Shown here: positions 30,446-41,701 of the stretch, in pieces | How the letters are laid out: every line of letters begins with the position of its first letter | How positions within the stretch are numbered: the stretch's first letter is position 1 | DNA from: Thauera carbonicopians | Lineage (GTDB): Bacteria; Pseudomonadota; Gammaproteobacteria; Burkholderiales; Rhodocyclaceae | Assembly (NCBI RefSeq): GCF_025699485.1 | Contig: NZ_JANUXN010000004.1 | Location: forward strand, 310,001 to 374,000 | Reading direction: 5' to 3' | DNA: 64,000 bases | Program-made: the position numbers and the translations under genes | The notes under the pieces: model-generated | What the model was told of the DNA's origin: nothing | The model's database searches: none | Seen by the model: the letters and a program-made list of their open reading frames with translations, nothing else

Positions 30446-31747
30446 GTGAATCGCATCCTGGCAATCTGTCTGTCCACACTGTTTTCAGGCAGTGCCCCGG
30501 CGGCCGATCTGATGCAGGTGTACCAGGAGGCGCTGGCGAACGACGCGAAGTTCTCCGCTGCCCGTGCGCAGTTCGAGGCCGGGCAGGAGAAGGTGGCGCA
30601 GGGCCGTGCCGGCCTGCTGCCGCAGATCGGCCTGAATGCCGATGCGAGCTGGAACGACAACGAGATCGAGGCCCGCGCCGGCAGGACGTCCGGCGACTAC
30701 GACCGGCGCGGCTACGGCGTCCAGCTCAGCCAGCCCTTGTTCCGCTGGCAGAACTGGGTGCAGTTCAAGCAGGGCGAACTGCAGACCGCGCTTGCCGGCG
30801 CCCAGTTCGACGCGCAGCGGCAGGAGCTGGTGCTGCGCGTCGCCGAAGCCTATTTCGACGTGCTCAACGCCCAGGATGCGGTGGATGCGGTGAGCCAGCT
30901 GCGCACCGCGGCGGGTGAGCAGCTGGAACTGGCCAGGACCAGCTTCGAGGTCGGTACGGTGACGATCACCGACGTGCACGAGGCACAGTCGCGCTTCGAT
31001 CTCGCCTCGGCGCAGGAAATCGCGGCACAGAACCAGCTCGAAGTGGCGCGCCAGGTGCTGGCGCAGATCATCGGCAGGCAGCCCGACATGCTCGCCGGTC
31101 TGCGTGAAGGCGTCGCGCTGCAGCGGCCGCAGCCGGACAGCATCGCCGATTGGGTGAATGCCGCCGAGGCGGGCAACCTGGGCGTGCAGGCGCAGCAACT
31201 GGTGCGCGAGATCGCCGCGCGCGAAGTCGAGCATGCCCGGGCCGGGCATCTGCCGACGGTGGATCTGATCGCCTCGCATGGCGTGATCCACCGGCCGCAA
31301 CTGGCGACCGATCGCAATGAAAGCACGACCATCGGCGTGCAGCTGAACATGCCGCTGTATGCAGGCGGGCGCGTGTCTTCGGTGACGCGCGAGGCGGCGG
31401 CGCTGCGCATGAAGGCCGATGCCGACCTGGAGGATGCCCGCCGCACGGCAGCCCTGGCCGCCCGCCAGTCCTGGCTCGGGCTCACCAGCGGCATGGCCGA
31501 GGTGAGGGCGCTGGAGGCCGCCAGGATTTCGTCGGCGTCGGCGCTCGAGGCCAACAAGCTCGGCTACGAAGTCGGCGTGCGGATCAACATCGACGTGCTG
31601 AACGCCCAGACCCAGTTGGCCGATACGCTGCAGCGCCTGTCGCGGGCGCGTTACGACACGCTGCTGGCGCAGTTGCGGCTGAAGGCGGCGGCGGGCACGC
31701 TGGGCGAGGACGACGTCCGCGCTATCAACGCCCTGCTGGCGCCCTGA
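30446..31747 (+). CDS. tolC: TolC-family outer-membrane efflux protein
   Basis: 433-aa outer-membrane channel. Signal peptide about 1-20 (ICLSTLFSGSAPAA), then two repeated OEP domains typical of TolC: YFDVLNAQDAVDAV in the first and SWLGLTSGMAEVRALEAA / VGVRINIDVLNAQTQL in the second. Exit duct for MacAB-like and RND pumps; the adaptor at 19-20 kb is a possible partner. The start is GTG 30446 with GGAGG 5 nt upstream; longer in-frame reading into the rhodanese gene is a shadow. Confidence 0.9.
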   Translation: MNRILAICLSTLFSGSAPAADLMQVYQEALANDAKFSAARAQFEAGQEKVAQGRAGLLPQIGLNADASWNDNEIEARAGRTSGDYDRRGYGVQLSQPLFRWQNWVQFKQGELQTALAGAQFDAQRQELVLRVAEAYFDVLNAQDAVDAVSQLRTAAGEQLELARTSFEVGTVTITDVHEAQSRFDLASAQEIAAQNQLEVARQVLAQIIGRQPDMLAGLREGVALQRPQPDSIADWVNAAEAGNLGVQAQQLVREIAAREVEHARAGHLPTVDLIASHGVIHRPQLATDRNESTTIGVQLNMPLYAGGRVSSVTREAAALRMKADADLEDARRTAALAARQSWLGLTSGMAEVRALEAARISSASALEANKLGYEVGVRINIDVLNAQTQLADTLQRLSRARYDTLLAQLRLKAAAGTLGEDDVRAINALLAP

Positions 31748-31756
31748 ACGCCGGCT

Positions 31757-33016
31757 TCAGGCTTTCAATCCTTCGAGCATTTCCAGCGTACGCGCGGTCG
31801 CACCGCGGTCGGCTGCGGCGAAGGCCTTGCCGGCGGCGATCATGACATGGCGCGATGCTTCGTCGTCCAGCAGTGCAAGCCCGATGCGGATGCCGTCCTC
31901 CGCATCGGTGGCGCGCTGCGCCGCGCCCGCGCAGATCGCCTGTTCGGCGGCAGCGGCGAAGTTGAACGTGTGCGGGCCGACGACGACAGGGGTGCCCACG
32001 GCGCAGGCCTCGATCAGGTTCTGGCCGCCGAAGGGCAGCCAGCTGCCGCCGATCAGCGCCACGTCGGCTGCTGCGTAGTAGACGAACATCTCGCCCATCG
32101 AATCGCCCAGCCAGACGCGGGTGTCGCCGTCGACCGGGGCATCGTCCGAACGCCGCTGCAGCTTCAGGCCGCGGCGGGCCGCCAGCCGTGCCGCTTCGTC
32201 GAAGCGCTGCGGGTGGCGCGGCACGAGCGCGAGCAGCACTTCCGGCGGGGCGAGGCGGGCGAAGGCCTCGAGCAGCAGCTCTTCTTCGCCGTCGCGGGTG
32301 CTGGCGGCGAGCAGCACGGGCCGCTGGCCGATGCGGCTGCGGAAAAGACCGGCGCGGGTGTCGATATCCTCGGGTGGGGTGATGTCGAACTTGATGTTGC
32401 CGGTGACCAGCACGCGGCGGGCGCCGAGTGCGGACAGGCGTGCCGCATCGGCCGCGGTCTGGGCGCCGATCGCGCTCAGCGCGCCCATCGTCAGCGCGCT
32501 CAGTGCCGGCAGGCGGGCATAGCGCTTCGCCGAGCGTTCCGAAAGCCGGGCGTTGGCGAGCATCACCGGGATCCTGCGCCGCCGGCAGGCGGCCAGCAGG
32601 TTGGGCCACAGCTCGGTTTCCATGATCACGCCGAACTGGGGGCGGAAGTGGCGCAGGAAGGCGTGCGCGAAGCAGCCGAGGTCGTAAGGCAGGTAGCAGC
32701 GCAGCACGCGTGCATTGCCGCTGAACAGGCTCTGCGAGGTTTCGCGCCCGGTCGGCGTCATGTGGGTGAGCAGGATGCTGTGCTCCGGCCAGCGCTGCAG
32801 CAGCGCCTTGACCAGCGGTTCGGCGGCACGGGTCTCGCCGACCGACACCGCGTGCACCCAGATGACCCGGGTCGGCGCACGCACCGCGTAGCGGCCGAAG
32901 CGTTCGCCGAGGTGCCTGAGATAGCCCGGCTGGCGCCGCCCGCGCCAGACGAGGCGCAACAGCACGAGAGGCAGGGCAAGAATCCACAGCAGCGTGTAGG
33001 GGAGGTGGGTCAGCAT
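31757..33016 (-). CDS. waaA: 3-deoxy-D-manno-octulosonic acid transferase WaaA (KdtA)
   Basis: 419-aa inner-membrane glycosyltransferase (GT30) that adds Kdo to lipid IVA. An N-terminal membrane anchor (about 5-22) is followed by HAVSVGE (family signature with the catalytic Glu), METELWPN and the nucleotide-sugar-binding GGSWLPFGGQNLIEACAVGTPV. ATG 33016 aligns with the E. coli start; a GTG at 33040 would add 8 residues but lies almost on top of a TATACT -10-like box. Convergent with tolC (9 bp). Confidence 0.93.
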   Translation of the reverse strand: MLTHLPYTLLWILALPLVLLRLVWRGRRQPGYLRHLGERFGRYAVRAPTRVIWVHAVSVGETRAAEPLVKALLQRWPEHSILLTHMTPTGRETSQSLFSGNARVLRCYLPYDLGCFAHAFLRHFRPQFGVIMETELWPNLLAACRRRRIPVMLANARLSERSAKRYARLPALSALTMGALSAIGAQTAADAARLSALGARRVLVTGNIKFDITPPEDIDTRAGLFRSRIGQRPVLLAASTRDGEEELLLEAFARLAPPEVLLALVPRHPQRFDEAARLAARRGLKLQRRSDDAPVDGDTRVWLGDSMGEMFVYYAAADVALIGGSWLPFGGQNLIEACAVGTPVVVGPHTFNFAAAAEQAICAGAAQRATDAEDGIRIGLALLDDEASRHVMIAAGKAFAAADRGATARTLEMLEGLKA

Positions 33017-33149
33017 CGAGTCGGGTGATGAATCGGTCACGCAAGTATAAGCAAGGATGGCGGCAGCGGTGTTTCAATGGCGCGGCATGTCACGGCGGCA
33101 TGCGATAATCGGAGTCCTTCGGATTTCCTGCCTTTTTTCTGAGAGCCCC

Positions 33150-34157
33150 ATGAAAGTTCTTGTCACTGGTGCCGCCGGCTTCATCGGCATGCATGCCTCC
33201 CTGCGTCTGCTCGAGCGTGGCGACGAAGTCGTCGGCCTCGACAATCTCAATGATTACTACGACCCGACGCTGAAGGAGGCGCGTCTCGCCCGCCTGACGC
33301 CGCATGCGGGTTTCCGCTTCATCAAGATGGACGTGGCCGACCGCGCCGGCATGGAGCGGCTGTTCGCCGAGGAAAGGTTCGACCGCGTGATCCATCTCGC
33401 CGCCCAGGCCGGCGTGCGCTATTCGCTGCAGAACCCCCATGCCTACATCGACAGCAATGTCGTCGGCTTCATGAACATCCTCGAAGGCTGCCGCCATTCC
33501 AAGGTGCAGCATCTGGTCTATGCGTCGAGTTCGAGCGTCTATGGCGGCAACACCAGGATGCCGTTCTCCGAGGCCGACAGCGTCGACCATCCGGTCAGCA
33601 TCTACGCCGCGACCAAGAAGGCCAACGAGTTGATGGCTCACACCTACAGCCATCTGTACGGCCTGCCGACCACCGGCCTGCGCTTCTTCACCGTCTATGG
33701 CCCGTGGGGCCGGCCGGACATGGCGCTGTTCCTGTTCACCAAGGCGATTCTCGAAGGCCGGCCGATCGACGTCTTCAACCACGGCAAGATGAGGCGCGAC
33801 TTCACCTTCGTCGATGACATCGTCGAAGGCGTGATCCGCACGCTGGATCACACTGCCGAGCCGGACCCCGCGTTCGATTCGGACAATCCCCATCCGGGCC
33901 GCGGCAAGGCGCCGTTCCGGGTGTTCAACATCGGCAACAACAATCCGGTGGAGCTGATGGCCTTCGTCGAGGCCATCGAAGAGGCGCTGGGCACGACGGC
34001 GCAGAAGAACTTCATGCCGCTGCAGGACGGCGACGTGCCGGCCACCTATGCCGACACCGATGCGCTGAACGAATGGACCGGCTTTGCACCGGCCACCAGC
34101 GTCAAGGACGGGGTGGGGCGCTTCATCGCCTGGTACCGCGACTACTATCGCGTCTGA
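33150..34157 (+). CDS. UDP-glucuronate 4-epimerase
   Basis: 335-aa extended SDR enzyme that interconverts UDP-glucuronate and UDP-galacturonate. NAD-binding GAAGFIG at 7-13, the diagnostic [13 protein letters not shown] after strand 2, catalytic Ser/Tyr/Lys in ASSSSVYGG and YAATKKANE, and [20 protein letters not shown] typical of the CapI/LpsL group. Would consume the product of Ugd (2.3-3.5 kb). ATG 33150 gives [10 protein letters not shown]; a GATAAT -10-like box is about 45 nt upstream. Confidence 0.9.
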   Translation: MKVLVTGAAGFIGMHASLRLLERGDEVVGLDNLNDYYDPTLKEARLARLTPHAGFRFIKMDVADRAGMERLFAEERFDRVIHLAAQAGVRYSLQNPHAYIDSNVVGFMNILEGCRHSKVQHLVYASSSSVYGGNTRMPFSEADSVDHPVSIYAATKKANELMAHTYSHLYGLPTTGLRFFTVYGPWGRPDMALFLFTKAILEGRPIDVFNHGKMRRDFTFVDDIVEGVIRTLDHTAEPDPAFDSDNPHPGRGKAPFRVFNIGNNNPVELMAFVEAIEEALGTTAQKNFMPLQDGDVPATYADTDALNEWTGFAPATSVKDGVGRFIAWYRDYYRV

Positions 34158-34178
34158 GCTTCATTCTGGACGACGAAG

Positions 34179-34215
34179 GCCCGCCCCGCGCTTGCCGCGG
34201 GGCGGGCTTTTCTTT
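34179..34215 (+). terminator. Rho-independent terminator after the epimerase
   Basis: 12-bp GC-only stem (34179-34190 / 34196-34207), 5-nt loop, then TTTTCTTT. It lies between convergent stops and may also serve argB on the other strand. Confidence 0.9.
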
Positions 34216-34219
34216 GCGC

Positions 34220-35161
<942 letters not shown>

Positions 35162-35207
35162 TTACTGTGCCGCCCGTGGTTTGGCGCGGGCTGTTGCAGG
35201 AATGGCA

Positions 35208-35250
35208 GCAGGCCCGCCACTCCCGCTCCGTGAGGAAGTGACGGGCCTGC
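35208..35250 (-). terminator. Hairpin downstream of hsp20
   Basis: 14-bp inverted repeat (35208-35221 / 35237-35250) with one wobble pair on the minus-strand RNA and a 15-nt loop. No U-run follows, so termination is likely but unproven. Confidence 0.45.
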
Positions 35251-35272
35251 AGTTGCGGGCTCGTGCCCGGCT

Positions 35273-35710
35273 TCAGTCGATGCTCAGCCGCTTGGCCTGG
35301 GCTTCGGCCTTCTTCGGCAGCGACAGTTCGAGGACGCCGTCGTTGAACCTGGCGGACGCCTTCTCCTCGTCGATTTCCTGGCCGAGCTGGAAGCTGCGCG
35401 ACACCTTGCCGAAGTAGCGCTCGGTGCGCAGGACTTTTTCGCCTTCCTTGACTTCCTTCTCCTGCTTGCGTTCGGCAGTGATCGATACCACCGGGCCGTC
35501 GATGTGGACGTGGATGTCTTCCTTCTTCATGCCGGGCAGCTCGGCATGGACTTCGTAACCACTGCTGCTTTCCTTGACGTCGACACGCATCTGGGGCGCT
35601 TCGCCACCGGCGCTGGCGAGTGCGCCGCCACCGAAATCCACCGGGCGGACGAAGAAGCCGCGGAAGAAATCTTCCAGCGGATCGACACTGCGGGTCAGAT
35701 TGTTGCTCAT
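35273..35710 (-). CDS. Hsp20/alpha-crystallin small heat-shock protein
   Basis: 145-aa ATP-independent holdase. Alpha-crystallin domain about 45-135 with MRVDVKESSSGYEVHAELPG, VSITAERKQEKE and the conserved FNDGVLELSLPKK (A-x-x-x-x-G-V-L motif). The C-terminal IxI-type tail is short and not obvious. ATG 35710 is preceded by AAGGAG; the frame to 35791 lacks support. Flanked by argB downstream and a divergent CWC protein gene. Confidence 0.9.
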   Translation of the reverse strand: MSNNLTRSVDPLEDFFRGFFVRPVDFGGGALASAGGEAPQMRVDVKESSSGYEVHAELPGMKKEDIHVHIDGPVVSITAERKQEKEVKEGEKVLRTERYFGKVSRSFQLGQEIDEEKASARFNDGVLELSLPKKAEAQAKRLSID

Positions 35711-35866
35711 CGCTTGGTCTCCTTCTGCTTGAGTTGGCCGGCAGTCTCTCCGGCCTCGATACGAATATGGGAGCGGGTGGACATGATTCAAGAGGGAGAT
35801 CCAGGGGGATGCCTGGACTCCGGTCTATCATTCGGGCCACGATTGGCGAAGAGAGGTTCGAGCTTC

Positions 35867-36091
35867 ATGGAGCAGGTTGTGAATGAGGCACCGCCGGGCA
35901 ATGTCTGTCCGCGCTGCGGGGCCGTTTTCAGCTGTGGGATGCGGGCCGGCGAGGAGGTGTGCTGGTGTGTCGCCTTTCCGCCGGCTTTTGCGGTGCCGGC
36001 GGCGGAGACCGTGCCGGACACCGGGGCGTGCTACTGCCCGGCCTGTCTGGCCGAACTCGTCGCCGCCAAGGAGCGGGCAGCGGCTGGCTAG
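35867..36091 (+). CDS. Cysteine-rich CWC family protein
   Basis: 74-aa protein with Cys pairs CPRCG, VCWC and CYCPAC, the CWC signature. The Cys pairs suggest a zinc ribbon-like fold. Function of the family is unknown to me. Start ATG 35867 with GAGAGG about 10 nt upstream. Divergent from hsp20, convergent with barstar. Confidence 0.78.
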   Translation: MEQVVNEAPPGNVCPRCGAVFSCGMRAGEEVCWCVAFPPAFAVPAAETVPDTGACYCPACLAELVAAKERAAAG

Positions 36092-36115
36092 GTGCGGCCG
36101 GCCAGGCGCGGCCGC

Positions 36116-36478
36116 TCAGGCCTCAGGATCGTTGCTCCGTCCACCTTCCTCGATGGCGACGCTGAGCGGTGTGGTGGTGCCGGACCAGTAGGCGATGCTG
36201 TCGTCGAGAATCTCGAGCAGGGTGGCGTGGCTTTCCGGGTCGGCCGTCTGCAGCTCGGCCTGCCCGGCCAGCACGAGATGGCGGGGCGATGCCGGCAGCC
36301 ATGACAGGTCGCAGAGCAGGTCGGCAAGCGCATCCCAGTTGTGCCCGAACCAGGCGGGAAAGTGCAGTGCCGCGGCGAAGCGGTCGAGCAGTTCGGTCTT
36401 GCCGGTGCAGCCGGCGAGATCGATCCGCAGGATGAGCGGATCCGCGGCGGACGGCGCGGAGGGGCGGTTCGGCGTCAT
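36116..36478 (-). CDS. Barstar-family ribonuclease inhibitor
   Basis: 120-aa cytoplasmic inhibitor. The core helix segment PAWFGHNWDALADLLCDLSWL (about 41-61) is the barstar signature, where the acidic residues that plug the RNase active site reside. Overlaps the upstream RNase gene by 4 nt (36475-36478), so the inhibitor is translationally coupled to its target and protects the producing cell before export. Confidence 0.87.
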   Translation of the reverse strand: MTPNRPSAPSAADPLILRIDLAGCTGKTELLDRFAAALHFPAWFGHNWDALADLLCDLSWLPASPRHLVLAGQAELQTADPESHATLLEILDDSIAYWSGTTTPLSVAIEEGGRSNDPEA

Positions 36479-36834
36479 GGGCGCGGTTCCACCTGGCGGA
36501 AGCTCCGGTAGTGGTCCGGAGTGTAGTAGAAGATTTCCGGCGGCTTGCCGCCGGCGACGATCCGGCGTGCGCCGCGGTCGCGTGCGCCGGGGGTGGGCAC
36601 CGTGTATTCGCGGTACCAGCCGCGGGGCTTCAAGGGCAGCAGCTTTTCGCGGTTCTGGAACACCGTGCCGTCCTTGCGGTAGGGAAAAGGCCCGCCCTGC
36701 TGGATCAGGGCGATGGTCTCGAAGGCTTCGGAGGGAATGCCGGCGTGCGCGCCCTTGTCGGGCGAGGCGGGCGTGCAGCCCGCGAGGGCGAGCAGGGCGA
36801 GAGCGCTCAGGCGGAGCAGCAGGGTGCGCATCAT
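36475..36834 (-). CDS. Barnase-like guanyl-specific ribonuclease, predicted lipoprotein
   Basis: 119-aa N1/T1-family RNase. N-terminal signal with lipobox LALAGC (Cys about 20), so the mature enzyme should be lipid-anchored. The catalytic set seen in barnase/RNase Sa is complete: Glu in YREYTVPTPG, Arg in RGARRIV and His in TPDHYRSF, plus FQNREKLLP. Paired with the barstar gene immediately downstream. Role could be nucleotide scavenging or contact-dependent antagonism. Confidence 0.85.
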   Translation of the reverse strand: MMRTLLLRLSALALLALAGCTPASPDKGAHAGIPSEAFETIALIQQGGPFPYRKDGTVFQNREKLLPLKPRGWYREYTVPTPGARDRGARRIVAGGKPPEIFYYTPDHYRSFRQVEPRP

Positions 36835-36843
36835 GGCTGGGCG

Positions 36844-38493
36844 TCAGGAGGAGCGGATGACCCGCGTCATGACTTTTTCCGGCCGGATGCCGTAGCGCTT
36901 GATCAGGTCGTGCATGAAGCCGGTGATCGCCGTCAGGCGCGGGTTGGCCGGCGACAGGCGCTGGGCGCGCTGGATGAAGCCGTGGGCCTGGGTGGCGAAG
37001 GCGTCGTTCCAGCCGCGGTGCTCGATATGGCGCAACAGCGCCAGCGCGGCGTTGAACAGCACATGCGGATTGCCCGGCAGCTTGCGCGCGGCGCTCATCA
37101 TCTCGCTCACGGCGCCGTCGAAATCGCCCGCGCGGGCCTTTTCGGCGCCGGTGGTGACGAGCGTCTTGACTTCGGCCTGCACGCGCGCTTCGATCTCCCG
37201 GGACAACGGCCCGAGTCCGCGGGTGTCGAGCACGGCGCGGGTGGTTTCGATGGTGCGCTCGTCGGCCGAGCTGCGCAGCAGATCGGCGGCGAGCTCGCTG
37301 GCCTGTTCCTGCATGTCCTGTTCGAAGCAGGTCTTGATCAGGTCCTGGCGCAGTTCGACCGAAAGCTCGCGGATCGTGCCGCCGGCCAGCATCGCGGCCT
37401 TGAGCGCCTGCTGCGCCTTGCCTCTATCCTGCTTGTGGGCATGGATGAGCGCATTGCATACCGCCTTGCACACTTCGCCTTTCGGCTGCCGTCCCATGCT
37501 GCGGTCGAGGTCCGCGATCGTCTCCTGCACGTCGCCGATCTTGTCCAGGGCAAGCTGGGCCTGGACGAGACGGACGTGGTCTTCGGGATCGCGGAACGCC
37601 GAGTATTTCCCCTTGCCGACCACTTCCGCAAGCGCGGCTTCGGCGCCGGCGGGATTGCCGATGGCCAGCGACAGAGTACCGAGGCGGCGCAGGCGGGCCA
37701 TGCGATAGGGGGATTTTTCCGTCGCGGTGGCGAGCGTGGCACAGGCTTCGTGCGGGCGCCCGGTCTCCTCCTGGATGCGGGCGAGCAGCTCGTAGGCCGC
37801 GATGAAGCGGTCGTGGCGGGCGAGCAGGTCGACGAGGATGCTTTCCGCTTCGACATGGCGCTTCTTCAGCACGAGGATGCGCGCAAGCCCCAGTTCGGCC
37901 CACGGAATGCTGCGCGAACCGAGGATCTCGTGATGCAGTGCTTCGGCTTCGTCGAGCTGGCCGATGCCGACGTGCAACTGCGCCTGCAGCCGCATCAGAT
38001 CGGTCAGGTACTGGGGGTTCTCGTCGCGGGCGATGCGGCAGTATTCGATTGCACCGATCGGGTCGCCGAGGCGCATCAGCTGCCAGGCGGGCAGGAAGAC
38101 ATCGCGCTTCTGGAAGGCGCGCAGCAGGCGCACGCGCAGCGTCTCGGCATTGAGCGGCTTGAGGATGTAGTCGTTCGGCGTCAGTTCGCAGGCGCTGGTG
38201 ACGCGCTCGTTGTTGCGTTCGGCGGTGATCATGACGAACACCGTGTCGGGCGGGAGGATGCCGTGGGCATGGAGGTCCTCCAGCAGGTGCTGGCCGTCCT
38301 GGCCTTCGCCGAGGTTGTACTCGCACAGGATCAGGTCGTAGCGCTGCTCGCGCAGCTGCTTGATCGCCGCAGTGGCGGATACCGCGTAGTGGGCGGTTTC
38401 GATCCCGATGGATGCCAGCATCGTGCGCAGTTGTGTGCGCATGGTGGATTGGCTTTCGACGACGAGAACTTCGAGCTCGCTCGGAAGAAGCAT
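36844..38493 (-). CDS. Degenerate receiver domain - TPR protein
   Basis: 549 aa: N-terminal CheY-like receiver (about 8-125) and a helical TPR-type array to the C-terminus. The receiver keeps the Thr (MITAE) and Lys (LKPLN), but the phospho-acceptor is Glu58 (codon 38320-38322, in LILCEYNLGE) instead of Asp, and the acidic pocket is ES, so it cannot be phosphorylated normally and may be locked in an active-like state. No DNA-binding output. ATG 38493 chosen; a GTG at 38514 with partial SD is possible. Lies 9 bp upstream of the RNase gene on the same strand. Confidence 0.75.
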   Translation of the reverse strand: MLLPSELEVLVVESQSTMRTQLRTMLASIGIETAHYAVSATAAIKQLREQRYDLILCEYNLGEGQDGQHLLEDLHAHGILPPDTVFVMITAERNNERVTSACELTPNDYILKPLNAETLRVRLLRAFQKRDVFLPAWQLMRLGDPIGAIEYCRIARDENPQYLTDLMRLQAQLHVGIGQLDEAEALHHEILGSRSIPWAELGLARILVLKKRHVEAESILVDLLARHDRFIAAYELLARIQEETGRPHEACATLATATEKSPYRMARLRRLGTLSLAIGNPAGAEAALAEVVGKGKYSAFRDPEDHVRLVQAQLALDKIGDVQETIADLDRSMGRQPKGEVCKAVCNALIHAHKQDRGKAQQALKAAMLAGGTIRELSVELRQDLIKTCFEQDMQEQASELAADLLRSSADERTIETTRAVLDTRGLGPLSREIEARVQAEVKTLVTTGAEKARAGDFDGAVSEMMSAARKLPGNPHVLFNAALALLRHIEHRGWNDAFATQAHGFIQRAQRLSPANPRLTAITGFMHDLIKRYGIRPEKVMTRVIRSS

Positions 38494-38566
38494 CTGTATT
38501 GGCGCCAAATGCACGCGGTGCGTGCCTCAGGCGAAGATTACGTCATCCCGGGCGAAATCTGAAACG

Positions 38567-38620
38567 GCGCGGGCTTCACGGCCTTTCATCCATCGTCGTG
38601 AAAGGTCGTGAAGCCCGCGC
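38567..38620. terminator. Long hairpin between aspS and the receiver-TPR gene
   Basis: 22-bp stem (38567-38588 / 38599-38620) with a single wobble or mismatch position and a 10-nt loop. Downstream of the aspS stop on the minus strand and followed there by a short T-rich tract. Probably the aspS terminator. Confidence 0.6.
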
Positions 38621-38655
38621 TGGCGGCAGGTGCCGGGTGGGCCGGCGCTTGTCGC

Positions 38656-40455
<1,800 letters not shown>

Positions 40456-40520
40456 GGATGGGTTCCGGCTGGTCTTGATGGCGGCGCAGGGCACCGCAAG
40501 GAGGTCTGAAAGAAAAGGTG

Positions 40521-41144
40521 TTATTCGTTGAGCAGGGCTGCCTGCTCCGGCAGGCGTGAGGGCGGGGCGACGACGCCCATCGAGATGATGTACTTGAGCG
40601 CCTCGTCGACGCTCATGTCGAGCTCGATGACGTCTTCCTTCGGCATCATCAGGAAGAAGCCCGAAGTCGGGTTCGGCGTCGTCGGCACGTAGATGCTGAC
40701 GTAGTCACCCTGCAGGTGCCTGGCCGCGTCGCCGCCGGGCTGGCCGGTGAGAAAGGCGATCGTCCACGAACCCCGGCGCGGGTACTGCACCAGCAGCGCC
40801 TTGCGGAAGGCCTGGCCGCTGCTGGAGAACAGCGTGTCCGACACCTGCTTGACGCCGTAGTAGATCGACTTCACCACCGGAATGCGGGCGAGCAGGGCTT
40901 CCCACACCTGGACGAGCTTCTGGCCGAGCACGTTGGCGGCGATCAGCCCGGTGAGGAACACCACCAGCAGACTCATCAGCATGCCGACGCCCGGAATGTC
41001 GAAGCCCAGCCATGCCCGGGGCTGGGCGCCGTTGGGCAGCCACAGCAGGATCTGGTCGAGCGTGCCGATGATCCAGGCGAGCACCATGAAGGTGATCACC
41101 AATGGAATCCAGATCAGCAGGCCGGTGATGAAGTATTTCTTCAC
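40521..41144 (-). CDS. DUF502 family membrane protein
   Basis: 207-aa inner-membrane protein of unknown function. Two N-terminal helices (about 6-28 and 52-75), then [34 protein letters not shown] and [14 protein letters not shown], the conserved family segments. I start it at GTG 41144 with AAGAGA upstream and the family-typical N-terminus; a TTG at 41159 would add five residues. Lies 65 bp before aspS, as in many betaproteobacteria. Confidence 0.87.
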   Translation of the reverse strand: MKKYFITGLLIWIPLVITFMVLAWIIGTLDQILLWLPNGAQPRAWLGFDIPGVGMLMSLLVVFLTGLIAANVLGQKLVQVWEALLARIPVVKSIYYGVKQVSDTLFSSSGQAFRKALLVQYPRRGSWTIAFLTGQPGGDAARHLQGDYVSIYVPTTPNPTSGFFLMMPKEDVIELDMSVDEALKYIISMGVVAPPSRLPEQAALLNE

Positions 41145-41273
41145 GGAATCTCTTTGCAAGGGGCGCCCGGCGCAAGCCGGCTGGGTAGGGTCCTGCCTGG
41201 CGCAGCCCGGTTCGGCACGCTCCGGCCAGGCGAGGCCGAACGTGGCCCGGCCCGGCCTGGAACGGCCCGACGC

Positions 41274-41546
41274 TCAGTGGCAGCCGCAGCCGCCCCCGGA
41301 GCAGCTGTGGGCGGCAGGCGCGCTGCTGCCGGTGCCGCTCGACGTGCTGCTGCTACTGGTGCCGCCGCTCTTGAAGTCGGTCGCGTACCAGCCGCTGCCC
41401 TTCAACTGGAAACCGGCGGCCGACAGCAGCTTGGCATAGTTGGCGGCGCCGCAGGAAGGGCAGGTGGAGAGCGGGTTGTCGCTCATTTTCTGGAGGTGTT
41501 CCTTCTGGAAACCGCAATCCGGGCAACGATATTCGTAGATGGGCAT
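41274..41546 (-). CDS. FmdB-family zinc-ribbon protein
   Basis: 90-aa protein with the regulatory FmdB zinc ribbon (MPIYEYRCPDCG at the start and CPSCG about residue 29), a conserved GFQLKGSGWYATDFK core, a Ser/Thr/Gly linker and a Cys/His-rich tail (CSGGGCGCH). Commonly found next to DUF502 and aspS; function not established. A GC-rich 129-bp gap with imperfect inverted repeats separates it from DUF502. Confidence 0.88.
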   Translation of the reverse strand: MPIYEYRCPDCGFQKEHLQKMSDNPLSTCPSCGAANYAKLLSAAGFQLKGSGWYATDFKSGGTSSSSTSSGTGSSAPAAHSCSGGGCGCH

Positions 41547-41701
41547 GACAGGCTCCCGAAAACAAGTGCGCAAGTCTAACGCAATGCAGCATAAGGAAAA
41601 AGTCGAAGTCCGCGGCAGCGGAGCAAGGCGGCAGATGGGGGCGGGCGGCGGGAGTTTCAAGAACGGGCGGGCGATGCCTCGGTGCTGTCGCCTGCGCCGG
41701 G

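Noticed and set aside
41145-41273. GC-rich imperfect repeats between fmdB and the DUF502 gene
   Set aside because: Short GTTCGGC/GCCGAAC complementarity only; consistent with compositional bias and not clearly a functional element.
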